In this document: positions 1-11,111 of the stretch, piece by piece
Numbering within the stretch: the stretch's first letter is position 1
Layout: the number at the start of each line of letters is the position of its first letter
Source: Neelides folsomi
Lineage: Eukaryota > Arthropoda > Collembola > Neelipleona > Neelidae
Assembly (NCBI GenBank): GCA_034687125.1
Contig: JAQGBZ010000592.1
Span: 1-28,605 of the forward strand
Reading direction: 5' to 3'
Length of the DNA: 28,605 nucleotides
Made by a program: the position numbers and the translations under genes
The notes under the pieces: model-generated
What the model was told of the DNA's origin: nothing
What the model saw: the letters and a program-made list of their open reading frames with translations, nothing else
Databases searched by the model: none

Positions 1-349
1 TAACCCACTCTATTTGACTAATCAATTTATTAATTATACGTAAATACCTCACGATATTTGCTTTAGGTAGAGAAATATACTCCAATCAATCTGTCTTTGC
101 TCTTTGTAATACGATGCTTTCCCAACATGGTCACATTCATTCATAAGATTATAAATATTTACCAAAATGCTGGTTGAATGACTATTATGTATAAACTAAA
201 CATATACCACAAGATAATATAAAATAGACAAAAGAATACTCATTTTCCAAACTTGCCAATACATTCTATTCACCTATTATTTGTAAACATTATGAGTTTT
301 AAGAGTCATGAATTAGTTTTTTAAGTGTAATGACATTAATTAAGCTTAC

Positions 350-3300
350 CTGTGATCCTACTAACGTTCTTTACTTCTTGTCCAGCAAATCCAGCCACAT
401 GAGCTCCAAGACTAAACCCAACTAAATGGAAATCTTGGGGTCGACTTCCCAAATGCTCATTCAGCCAAAAGATAAATAACGCAACCTAAATAATTAATTC
501 ATATTAATTTTAATTGTTAAGAAAGAAATAAAGCCATTCTGTAAATGTAACATTTTTCCTTTTCTTCTTATAACTTTTATTTAAAAGAGAGTCTTATGAA
601 CTTATGATGATGGCGTTGAGTTAATTAGAGTAGAAAAGAGTGGCCAAGAGGATAATGAGGCGTTTTAGACGTTCGACCTGGATCTCTCAAATTCAATTCA
701 TCTCACACATTAAAAGGAGAGGAAAGTTTAGCTAACGTGTGTGTTATGGCATCTCTCATCTCGCTCTCGTCATCTCCCCATTGATCACGATCACACAATT
801 CGCACACTCAATGTTGAACTCGTATATTTAATTTATTTAAAGTTAAACTCGTATATTTAAAGAAAAATTCTAACGAGTGTCCCATATTCATATCACTTCC
901 ACGTCTCTACTCTACATATGGAATAAATCAAGAATTTAATTTACTACAACTCACTACTTACTTACTACTTACTTACATTTAGTTAATGCTACATTTAATC
1001 TTTAATATAAAGGTAAATTAGAGTTTATAGTTAATTGGTCCAATTGTAATATTAGGTTAAATTAGGAGGTTAGTAGTCAAAATATTATGAAAAATGAAGA
1101 ATGAAATTGTGGGGGAGAAAAAGGAGATCTTTACATTTATCTTATAGGTACATTCAAACTACAGGTAACATTAAGAGTTAAGACAATTGCATGTGTTCAC
1201 TTAATGTTAGTTGTCAGTAGTGGTCCATACAGTACAAGTAGTAAGCACAGGAGTTGTATGTAGTTGGGTCTTTAGAAGTCATTGGAAAATAATATTAGTG
1301 TGTTAGGGCCACAACTCGTATTAGGATTAAATACACAGAGATCTCATCCATTATTTATGAAGATTTGATATATTAGCAACTGGGCTTGGGTTGTAGCCCA
1401 GTCATCCCTATCACAATTAACAAAGGTGCCTTTGCCTTTGTAAATTGTGAGTAAAGTAGTAATGTGATTGAATCTGTCGTGCTACTCCCCACTGACTCAC
1501 AAACAGATAAATGAAACACGTCTTTGAATTTCTGACCTCACGCAATTCCTACACGAACGACTCAACTCTAAACAGATTCAAACTGACTCAATTCACACTT
1601 AAATGAACCAATATTACCAACCTTTATCATCATAACATATATTGTAATAATTGTAACAAAACCAATAACCTTCTTGATGAATAAACTCATAATAATAATA
1701 AAAGATTTTAATTCTCATCATCATTTTAACTAACTTAACTTTAACTTTTATATTTCAATTAAATTGAAATCAGTTTTATATTAATTTTTAATTTTTAAAT
1801 TAAATTTTTTTGAAGTTTTTTCAACAATGTATTTAAAATTATTTTCTGCTAATTTGAATTATTTTCTTCTAATTTGATTTTTAAAGTTTTGATGATTTTA
1901 GTAGTTCATTTGTTCATTTAAAGTAAAGGTTCTTGGGACAGGTACAAAGTAAGTATAAGAATATAAGTATAAGCTATTAGTTTACAAGTCCTATACATTT
2001 AGTTAAAAGTGTTTAAATCCCATAATTGAGTATTTGGTGAGGCTTATATAAAATGAGTGAACATGACTTGGCAGACTCCTCCAATTGAAATGAGTGCAAA
2101 AGTGCAGAGATGAAATGGAAAAAAGAGGAGAGATGTGAAAAAAATGAAGGTGGCCATCAGGGAGTGCTTCTTAGTCCCAATACTTCTTTGTTCGAGTTGG
2201 ACGAGTGTCAAGAACCAAAGAACGAGTACAAATCCAACACTCGCATTTTGATCTCAAAATCTCTGTCTATTCATGTAACTATTCAATATTCAAACCATTC
2301 AAACCAATCAATTCGCATAATATTTAATCATCTCATCTCGTAAACTGAATTCTTTAAAAACTTCCTATTCCCTTATTGTTGAAAAGATTGGAGGATTTGG
2401 GAGGTTTTGAAGGATTAAATTGATTTATCATTTCAGTTGGACTCAGTTGGAGATAAAGTGCATTTTATGTATGCCAATGTAGAAAGCAGAAAGGAGAAGC
2501 ATCTGACACATGGACAATTTAACAATTGAGAAGACCCGTGTTCAATTTAAAAGGAATTTAAACGTCTTGATTTCACACAGTGGATTTGGACAGAACTGGT
2601 ACATTCAGTTAAACTTAGCTTCCGCGGGAGAAAGGAAAGTGTTTGAATCTAAGGGTTTAAAATTTAAACTTACTTGCCAATTTGCCAATAAATAAAGGGC
2701 AAGAGGAAAATAAAATTATGCTGCGAAGACACACATGACATTTTTAAGCAATTTAGCTTTCAAGGGGATTAATCGGTTAATATTAAAATTACCTGCTTTC
2801 CCACGAGCCGCGTGTTGACAGCGGCTCTCACATAATTCGGTATAGCGGCCCCGTTCTCCCAATCAACACAAATCACATTGCACTCAACCTGTAAAAAACC
2901 ATAATGAGAGATTTGACATTTTTGGTCCTAACCCTTTAATGCTTACATTTAGACGGGGGATTTTGAGGTTATTGGGAAATTGAGGACGAGGAAGCGATGT
3001 GTACAATATTCAAAATGTCACATGCGGAACAATTAAAAATTAAAGTTAAATTCAACTTAATTCGAACCATGTAATTTTGCAATGCATTTTTTTGCAATGT
3101 ATTTTTGTATGGGTATTTAAAAGGAATTAACTTTTACAATTAGAAAGATGAGACGGTCTAATGAGAAAGGAAATTTTCCGCGCTACACTTCATGGTTTTA
3201 AAATGGGAGCTTCAGTCGACCGCAAGTCGATTGAGGAAGTATTTCATTATATTTCATTTCAGTTAAGGTAATGAATCTAATGAACAAAACTCTTTACATC

Positions 3301-6300
3301 CTCACATTTAACTCTCATTTATCAGAGGGAAGTGAAAATGTAAAAATAATTAAACAAATCATTTTACCTAAACTTTCAATTAGCTTATAGTTAAAAGACC
3401 AACTTAAGTTAGTCTTAAATAAAAGTTTATTTTAATAAAAGTTTATTTTAAATAAAAGTAAAACAGTAGAGATTCTTCCACAAATTTAAATACAATAACA
3501 GTACAATAACAGTACTTGTAAAAAAAGTTCACTTTTACAATAGACGTGTAAAAGTAGTTTTTTAAAGAAATGCAAATAAAGCCATTTGTACCAAAGATAG
3601 AATTCAAATAGAGAATTCTCCCATTCACAAATTCGCAAATTCACCAATGTTTGTACATATAAATAACAAAAGCTTTTGCAAATGAAGGATGACGAATGAA
3701 TTTCATTAAATGAGCAACAAAAGTAATTCAGGAATCCATGGCGGTTTTCTCGATCCTTCAAAATACGTCAACTGTAGAAGACTGAAGAGCCATCAAATTG
3801 AGAAGAATTGGAAAAGGAGAATTGGAAAAAGAGAATTGGAGAATCCCAGTAGAATCAAATGAGAGAATTGTAATTGAAAAGAGATGAAAGTTGAGAAGAA
3901 TTGTAACTGAAAGCGCCGATCTTTTCATTTTCATCTTGGATGGAACTCGGCCCAAAAATGGATGTAATTAAGTAGGGAAGTTGAGGTAGGGCCGTCGTAT
4001 GTAAACTAGGCGAAACAGACTCACTTGCTCTGAATTCCCTTCGTCTGCCCTACTCTGTCTCACTTCAACACTCTGACCATGTGGACTTCAACAACAATGG
4101 GCTTCGAGGACACGCAAGTTTTAAAAACTCCGGCGCCAGTAATCCCAAAATGCATTTCCTATTTCTCAAAACTGCATTTTTATTACCGAGACCTCATTGG
4201 AGAGTTGAAACTTTTAAGACCCATAAAAACGTCTCAATGGTTGAAAGGTAATTTTGCACACAGAGTAAAAAGGTGGGAAAATGGTTTCAAACGGTCTCTT
4301 GTACTCTCTAAATGTCCAATCCATTACGCCTACATTTTTTAACATTGCCAATTTACCGTTATTAAGCCTTTATTGTATGACTCGTTTTCTTTTAAACTCT
4401 CAATGCAATTTTTTCAAGGCTCGAGGTAATTGCGGGAATCATGATCAATGGAATAATCTCTTTTGGGGTTTCCCTCAACCCCACACTGGACACTTTAACG
4501 AACAAAAAAGATTTCAATCTTATTGTAGGACACTTTTCTATGCCAAATGGAAACAACTTCATTCCAATATCACCCATATACAATACATACCATACATTCA
4601 CTAAGTATACTTATATGTTATTTAGCAGGTACGTGTAAATAAATAAATTCTTAATGATTGGTATTCTTTATGAACAATAATGATAAGTTTACAGATTAAT
4701 GTTATGTGGGTCTTTTATACTACATAATATCCAAGCCATATAAAAAGTTCAGTAATATTATTTAGCTTAAAATGTAATGATATTATTTACCACAAAGCTG
4801 TTGCATGAAAACTTACAATATACAGAATACATAAAATACAGATATTATATTGTAATACATATATGAGTTATTAAACCGTGAATTAAATCATAAAATGAGA
4901 ATGCGGTCATGTATTCCTTTACAAAACTTGAGGTTTTCAATGCAAAGTATAATCAAAAGATTTATACATATTACAGATCATTCACATTTAACATAGAAGT
5001 TATACATTTGTATGACTTTTTATATACTTGTATGACTTTATATACATTTGTATGACTTCACAGTTCATTTTACTGCGAGGTTTTTACTTTATACGGTAAA
5101 TGGTCATGATCTCCTTTGTCTTTTATTATCCTTTAAGATGAGACTGAATGGAATCAAAGCGGGATATTTACAACTATTGCTGGGACATACCAAGAAACCC
5201 ATCTTGAACAAGTTGTGAACAATTCCAATAAAAGAAGTTGAATTAGTGAATTTATAAAATAAATGTTTTCCTCATGCAAGTGTCAGAATTGAGGCGTGAC
5301 CGTGGGATTCCACTTGACCGACTCTCTTAACATAATCTCCTTTTCTCATTATTATGACTGGTATGTTTAGAATGCGAAAATTTTACTAATTTTTACCCAT
5401 TTTCTACTCGTAAATCCAACATGGGCCTTACATACAAAATATACATAACTAACTAATGTTGTCGAAAAGATCTTGTGAGTTCATCTTAAAATTTCTACCT
5501 GGATGTTTCGCATATGAAGCAGCTTTAGTTATTTAGCAGATTTGGTTATTTGGAAGATTTTGTTATTTTGCTATTTGGAAGATTTGGTTATTAGTTTAGT
5601 AATACAGGGTCAATTCTCAATTCCCTTTTCATGAGACGTGTAAAATAATTGGATTAATTGTGGGTTGAATTTTGCAAACTTCGGTCTAGTTGGTTTAACT
5701 TACGACTGTGAGCAGAGCCAGACGCATTTCCGAGGCCCAGATTTGATTGCAAGTAGAGCCGAATCCATGGATGATGATCTTCGTTGCCACTGAGGCGTTG
5801 AAATGAGATGAGAACATGGCGGTGGTGAAGTTGAAGTATGAAAACGTCTCGGCCACTTGGCGATTCTTCCTCGTGTAGAGGAGGAATTTGGTCCCGACCT
5901 CGTCCGGCGGACTTGGGAGCATGTCGAGATAGTCGAAGGGCCCTTCGTCGCGGAAACATCCAAGTTCTCCGTAACAGACGATCTCTTCATCTCGCTTCAC
6001 TCTCCTATTAGGACAATTTGGTTAGAAAACGACTCGCTTCCGCTTCCTTAAACTTACAACAATGGACCATTACAAATACGCGATCTCAGGAATTGAGCTT
6101 ACAATAAGGAAGAACATTTAAACCTAACGTTCATCAAATTAAACTTTTAATGTTATATTTAACCAAATGAGTCTGTTTGATTCAAAAAATGGACTTGCAC
6201 AACTGCATTTATAAAGAGACTCATTTGGTAAAAGTGCCAAGTCGAGCTTATAACTGTTTTCATTATCATTTAAAAATATCATAAGTTCATTTAACAATCT

Positions 6301-8317
6301 TTTTTCCTCATTTGTAACAAATTAAAAATCGTATAAGGAAATGTATTATTTAAAAATTTTGTATCATTTTAAAATTTTGTAATATTTTAAAAGCGTAACG
6401 ATTTAAAATTGAAATTAATAATATAATTACACTTCCAAATTACAATTTTAAATGATGTTCATTTAAACATGACATAGCTTACGAATGATTAGTTTTCCTT
6501 AGTTTTCCTTTTTCCCAGGCTTCAAGACTCGTCACAACGGCTTTAAAGACTTCCTCATCATGAAGCTCATCGTCCTCGTACATTTGAATCTCGTCCCCAT
6601 CTTCAGTTGATGATGCCGAGCGGCCAATGAGCGAGGTTAGAACAACAACTATAAAATTATACAAAACAACAATTAAGAATTAATAACTTAATTTTTATCA
6701 ATTAATTCTAAATATCTCAACTAAACAAATTAACTAAAATTAATTGTGAAATTGTGAAATTAATATTTTATTTATGTATGTATGTCTGTATTTGTGAATG
6801 AACAACATGTACCATTTTACTACTAATATAATAATACCTAATATGATAATGAGAGATAAATAAATTTAAATAATGTATGTCTAAAGAGGTTCATGTTTAG
6901 TTTAAATTTCCATTTATTTAAATTGTCAGGTTGAGAAATTTGGTGCGAGTGTTAAAAGTCAGAAGTATGAAGATTGTTAGAAGATTTGAGAAAGCTCCTT
7001 ATGTTTTTTCCCATTGTGGTCGTTTTGATAGTTGGAGATCTTTAAGACCCGCGGTAGTGCAATAACAATTTATCATATTGTCAACAATGAAGAGTTATGA
7101 GATTATATAAGTATGAGATGGGGATTTGGGAGAACCTTAATTAAAGAGGGTGGAGATCATTAAGGAGGCTTCTAAGGGAAAGTTACTTCAACATAAATAC
7201 TCAGACGACGGCTTTATGACTCAAAAACTCAACCAGCATCTACCTGTAGTTTATACATCATAAATACCTATACAAATATATACTGTATATGTGTATACTG
7301 TATGTTATATGTAAAGTATATGTAAGGTAGAGCCCATGTTCAATATTAATCGTATATGAAAAATGAGAAGACACCTTCATTGTTTACTCATATGCCACTT
7401 ATGAAAATCCTACATTGTTGGATACATTGTAAGATTTTGCAGATATCTGCACATATCTGCAGTGTTAAATACTTTACTTTTTTGGGGTTATGCGGGTAGA
7501 GAGTGCGTAAAGTTGTCTCGTTATTTCTCCACCGCACTCCCAATTGACAAGAAAGTCTCTTAAATCAAAATTTGGAGATTAGCTCCAAGCTATTTAATAA
7601 TAAAGAAAACTTCCTCAATAACATCATACAATAAATATGTAATCATTATTCAATCACAAAATGAACAATTCATTTTCTTTTTTTATTGAATATTCATTTG
7701 GGTTCAAAACTTCTTAAAGGCAACTAAAGGGGAAATTGTTTGCAAAATGAAATCATAAGTCATTTTTATTTAATAATTTTTAAATAGGATTATTCATTTT
7801 ACAAACCGTTTACTTAATAAGTAAACATACCTAGGTAATATCTAAACATTTAAAAAATAACAAAATTTCTATGGATTTCCATATCATTATCCCTATGTTT
7901 ACTTATTAAGTAAACCGTTTGTATAGTTAAGTTAATTCTGTTATCTTAAACTATTCTCAAAATTAATTTATTATCTCAATATTAAATTATTATCTCAAAT
8001 CTTATAAATAATATTAATCTTATATAATAAAGTGAAAATGGAATGAGAAAGAGAATCCTTGTTTTGAGTTTCAAATTCTTATTTATATTTGCAATGTCTT
8101 TCCATTTTTCCTAAGGGTTCTTTGCATTGCTTTTATGTTTTTAATGAAGAAAATGGACAGAAAGTTGGATTGTTTGGATTAGCAGTTTGATGCGAATTGT
8201 GATTATCTTGTTTACATATGATAATAACTAAAATACACAAATAAAGTGCTGATATAATAAAATTTATGTTTATTAGATATGACTCTAATAATTATTATTG
8301 TAATGCTAATAATAATC

Positions 8318-8348
<31 letters not shown>

Positions 8349-9019
8349 AGAGATGGATTGAGCAAAGAAATAAGAAAGTTTCCCTTGTATAATCTACAAG
8401 GCAAATCGGAGATTTGATGATTTTAAAAATTCTCACAAGACTTCTAATTTAAAATAAAATTTATATTTAAGATGGACGTTGATTAAAAAAATGTACAAAT
8501 GGAAATTTGTTGGTGAGCAAACAAACCTAACCGCATTCCCCAATTAAACTTCATGACTCGTCGGCCCTTCAACTTTACATTAAAATAAAAATTAAATACA
8601 TACATTAAATAGCTAAATAAAATAAAATTCTCCAACTTGTTAAACATAAAAAGATGTAAAGGAGGGAAAGCAAAGTGGAAGCAAATGGAAGTTCAAATTG
8701 AAGATTCTTCAAATTTTTTAATTTTTATTATTAATTGAGTACATGTTTGGCCATAGGAATGTGTATCAATCAAAGGAGGCATCTAATTCCTATCACCTGT
8801 AATTCCTTAGTCCAAGAGTGGTTCCGACTTTCTAAAGAGGAAATGGCCCCAAAGTTGGATTTATTTCATAGATGTTATGCAAATGGGAGAAATCAGGTGA
8901 GGAGCAGACAGAGGAGAGACGTAAGATCTATTTCATTCAAAGGTGAATTTACCTGCTGCAAGAGATGTGGAGAGTAGACGGACGCAACGCGATCCCTTCG
9001 CCCAAATCCCATTTCTCAT
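350..9019 (-). CDS. Lipase A: pancreatic-type triacylglycerol lipase with pro-peptide (3' end outside window)
   Basis: Secreted lipase, predicted to hydrolyse ester bonds of neutral lipids or phospholipids. Coding exons in transcript order are 8953-9019, 6483-6648, 5704-6004, 2793-2888 and 350-485. All junctions are GT-AG and phases agree (1, 2, 0, 0, then 1 at the left edge), giving 255 codons. Residues 1-36 form a signal peptide: basic start (MRNGIWAKGSRCVR), then hydrophobic LLSTSLAAVVVLTSLIG. An acidic pro-region follows and ends in a furin-type site RVKR at 79-82, just before the mature-like start DEEIVCYGELGCF. Family motifs then appear: TKFLLYTRKN, KIIIHGFGS, CNVICVDW, and HLVGFSLGAHVAG with nucleophile Ser235. 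The catalytic Asp and His would lie beyond the left edge. The start is the first ATG in frame, with an in-frame TGA three codons earlier. The open frame of exon 2 runs upstream to a TTG, but the acceptor at 6649-6650 and the phase match with exon 1 explain it better. Confidence 0.88.
486..2792 (-). other. Lipase A intron 4 (2.3 kb)
   Basis: AT-rich intron between the CNVICVDW exon and the GFSLG exon. It contains a repeated 15-base string, AACTCGTATATTTAA, near 815 and 846, and simple CTACTTACTTA-type repeats near 950-975. Plus-strand open frames at 2110-2343 and 2510-2695 have no recognisable domain and are treated as chance. No other gene is seen. Confidence 0.7.
3418..3458. repeat. 16-bp AT-rich tandem duplication
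   Basis: Two copies of AATAAAAGTTTATTTT at 3418-3433 and 3434-3449, followed by a partial third. Located in lipase A intron 3. Confidence 0.8.
5001..5059. repeat. Three tandem copies of a 20-bp unit
   Basis: Copies at 5001-5020, 5021-5040 and 5041-5059 follow the pattern TATACATTTGTATGACTTT with few differences. The array lies in lipase A intron 3. It is a small minisatellite with no visible function. Confidence 0.85.
6159..6231. repeat. Small inverted repeat in lipase A intron 2
   Basis: An arm at 6159-6174 (core CCAAATGAGTCT) pairs with one at 6217-6231 (core AGACTCATTTGG). The perfect core is about 13 bp and the spacer about 42 bases. This is a potential intronic hairpin, with no target duplication seen. 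Confidence 0.5.
7800..7923. mobile_element. 124-bp hairpin element, candidate MITE
   Basis: Arms at 7800-7828 and 7895-7923 are inverted copies with one mismatch over about 28 bp. TA dinucleotides lie at both outer ends (7800-7801 and 7922-7923), as expected for Tc1/mariner-type insertion. Each arm is itself nearly palindromic, with GTTTACTT and AAGTAAAC around three central bases. No coding capacity. It sits in lipase A intron 1. Confidence 0.5.
8318..8347. repeat. ATA trinucleotide microsatellite
   Basis: Ten uninterrupted ATA units in lipase A intron 1. Likely to be length-polymorphic. Confidence 0.95.
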
Positions 9020-9030
9020 CTTTCACTCAT
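9016..9030 (-). promoter_or_regulatory. Short uORF overlapping the lipase A start codon
   Basis: A four-codon upstream ORF begins with ATG at 9030-9028 and ends with TGA at 9018-9016. Its stop overlaps the main ATG (9019-9017) in an ATGA arrangement. A good splice acceptor (TTTCAG, AG at 9047-9046) lies 15 bases before the uORF, so this leader is probably the start of an exon behind a 5' UTR intron. The overlap would allow control by termination and reinitiation, but that role is inferred from geometry alone. Confidence 0.45.
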
Positions 9031-9054
9031 GGTAAATCTCCGGCACTGAAACAA

Positions 9055-9139
9055 ATTAATCATTTAATAAAATTAATCATATAATAAAATTAATCATTTA
9101 TTAAAATTTATTATTTATTAAAATTAATGATTTATTATT
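9055..9139. repeat. Five tandem copies of a 17-bp AT-rich unit
   Basis: Units at 9055-9071, 9072-9088, 9089-9105, 9106-9122 and 9123-9139 follow the pattern ATTAATCATTTAATAAA with one to four changes each. The array begins only about 10 bases upstream of the putative 5' UTR acceptor of lipase A. It therefore lies in that leader intron or in the proximal promoter. Confidence 0.85.
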
Positions 9140-10461
9140 AACCATTCATTTCATAATTCCGTCAACGCAAACTTTCAGAATAAATGAAAAATATTAAAAA
9201 CTGGGGCCAATAACTCATCCTTTAATTAATGTAATTTCCCTTTCAAAAATTTACATCAAATTTTGAATGAACAAGTTTCTAAATATTTTTCCCAATTGTT
9301 AATCTCATTTTCCCATATTAATGAACCACATTTACATTTACTACTATTACATTTAAGTGCTATCATACAGGTGTTAATGCATGCACATGTTTAATTCATT
9401 CCTTCCTGCATTGTGATGAATGTAAAAATAAGCCAAGTATAGGAGCATATTATTGTATCATAAAAATATAAAAACGCTTAATGTTTTTCAAATATCTTTG
9501 GGTCAATAGCACAGCATTAAAACTGACTTACAATTAGCATTAGCATTTAGCAAGGAAAAGTATCTTAAAGGACCTTAATTGATGCTAATTATTGCAATTT
9601 TTATCTACACCTTGCTAAATGCTCAATAAATCCTAAGAGTTTTAATATCATTTTAATTAATTTAATTCAACACTTCCTTTATGCATTCAAGCTCAAATCT
9701 AAATAATTTAGTTTGGTGAAATAAAGAAACAATAAAGATGTTTTATTGTCATTTAACTTTAAAAGTGTTAAATTTAATAACTCGAGATGTAAAGTTTATA
9801 TCTCATTTATAAAGTTTATATATTTATATCTAATTTCATTGCATGATATTCACGCATAGGATTATTATAGGTATGTATCTGTAAGTGTGGCGCTAAACAA
9901 TAAAATAAATTTGAACAATTAGCTTGTCTTTTTCTTCAAATGTGTCTTTGTAGAATCTTTGACTTTTAGGAAATTCCATTCAACGTTTGAAAGTTTTTCT
10001 GTTTGCCTCTCCTTGTTGGCCTTAAAAAGAGTTTGAAGTGACAATTTGGAAGTTTGAATGCCACATTTTAGAAACTCCTTCACAACCTTTTCAATTACAT
10101 TACAATTTGTATTTGCTCAGTCAGTAGCAGAGGATTGAGAAAAATGCTCCCGTTGGACTCATTACACCACGAAAATGAAAAGGGCGAGGACGGAAAGTTA
10201 AAAAGACAAAAGCAGTCAACGATTTCCCTTTTCCTCTCTGAACTTCAACCAATTGAAAATGCATTAAAAGACATAAACGTCATAAAACCTCATTGTCATC
10301 AAAGCTAAATTTAACAGATTTTAACAGATTCATCAACTCCTTCATTATGTAAGAAAAAACATTATTAATTCCTTAATTAAGCTATAAAATTAGCTAAAGA
10401 TGAAATTGAAAAAGGATGAGAATCAATTTTGAAAAATGTTCCTGATTGACCTCAAAAATAG
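9140..10461. other. Intergenic, no gene recognised
   Basis: AT-rich sequence upstream of lipase A. It probably contains its promoter and any 5' UTR exon, but no convincing TATA box, initiator or coding exon was found on either strand. Confidence 0.5.
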
Positions 10462-10544
10462 GTGTTGATCCTGAGTTGTGTTGTGTGGAGGTGCGGGGGG
10501 TAAATGAACTCTCGTCACCGAGGTGGCTGGTCGTAATGTTTAAG
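10462..10544 (+). other. Weak exon-like island
   Basis: An 83-base, relatively GC-rich segment lies between an acceptor-like AATAG and a donor-like TTTAAG/GTAATC. One plus-strand frame is open and reads VDPELCCVEVRGVNELSSPR onward. I recognise no family and find no partner exon in phase. It could be an exon of an unrecognised plus-strand gene, a UTR exon, or chance. Confidence 0.2.
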
Positions 10545-10937
10545 GTAATCTCCTCATCCCACCCTACTTATCTCACATCTTCACCCACTCACCCACTATT
10601 ACTATTTATTCACCCACATCTGGTGGAAACGAGACGAGAACTTGGTTTGACCCTCCAAACCTCGATTCGCAAAAACCCATCTCCATATTCAACCAATTAG
10701 TCTCACACTATCACCCAATAATCACCCAATGAAATTAAATTTTAATGTCAAAAATATTTTATTAAGGCAGATATTTTATGAACACACTTAGGTGTATTTT
10801 TCTAGAAGCTTCTTAAAACTAATGTACAATCACGGCCTACTAAATGTTTGTTTGTTTATTTATATAACACTTCCTTTAATCGACCCATTTAATCTCTAAC
10901 TCGCTAATAGTGACCATATTTGCATATAAATCCCGAG

Positions 10938-11111
10938 AGGTGGCGCTGCTTAATAACCCTATTCTTATACAAAACTTTCACTTTGATATAAAAATTCTTA
11001 AGGAGAAAGTCCAGAATTTCAGCTCGCGGTATTTAGGCGGTAATGCAATATAAAGTTTCGAATCACCCCAATAGGAAATTTCTATGAGGGGGTTATTAGG
11101 CAGCGCCATCT
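10938..11111. repeat. Inverted repeat with CTCF-like arms
   Basis: Arms at 10938-10959 and 11090-11111 are 22-bp inverted copies with two mismatches, separated by 130 bases. The outer ten bases are AGGTGGCGCT on the plus strand and AGATGGCGCT on the minus strand. Both fit the CTCF core pattern AGRKGGCRSY known from vertebrates and Drosophila, and the two point at each other. The structure could be a decayed MITE whose ends happen to match, or a boundary element between the lipase A region and the genes to its right. Confidence 0.45.

Larger units (their letters stand above)
2889..5703 (-). other. Lipase A intron 3 (2.8 kb)
   Basis: Long intron separating the HGFGS exon from the CNVICVDW exon. 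It holds a 16-bp tandem duplication (3418-3449), a 20-bp triplication (5001-5059), and a somewhat GC-richer stretch around 3990-4150. That stretch is open on the plus strand but has no recognised motif. Short open frames at 3443-3955 and 4079-4638 on either strand show no family signature. Confidence 0.65.
6649..8952 (-). other. Lipase A intron 1 (2.3 kb)
   Basis: First coding intron, splitting the signal peptide after its 22nd codon. It contains the hairpin element at 7800-7923 and an ATA microsatellite at 8318-8347. The plus-strand open frame at 8735-8977 starts at TTG, covers the antisense of exon 1, and shows no domain. Confidence 0.7.

Noticed and set aside
3443..3955. Three minus-strand open frames in lipase A intron 3
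   Set aside because: Low-complexity Phe/Leu/Ser-rich translations from AT-rich DNA, overlapping each other, with no splice or domain support.
3990..4260. Plus-strand open stretch including HVDFNNNG, at first resembling the lipase GHxDFYPN motif
   Set aside because: It lacks the neighbouring Cys and Gly pattern, lies on the opposite strand to the lipases, and nothing else in it aligns.
5654..6051. Alternative open frames over lipase A exon 3
   Set aside because: They lie in other frames or on the opposite strand of a clear lipase exon and have no motif of their own.
6479..6664. Reading the lipase A N-terminus as starting at 6664
   Set aside because: That codon is TTG, and a good acceptor lies 14 bases later. 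The exon at 8953-9019 supplies an ATG, a better signal peptide and the matching phase.
8735..8977. 80-codon plus-strand frame near lipase A exon 1
   Set aside because: It starts at TTG, overlaps the antisense of a supported exon and shows no domain.
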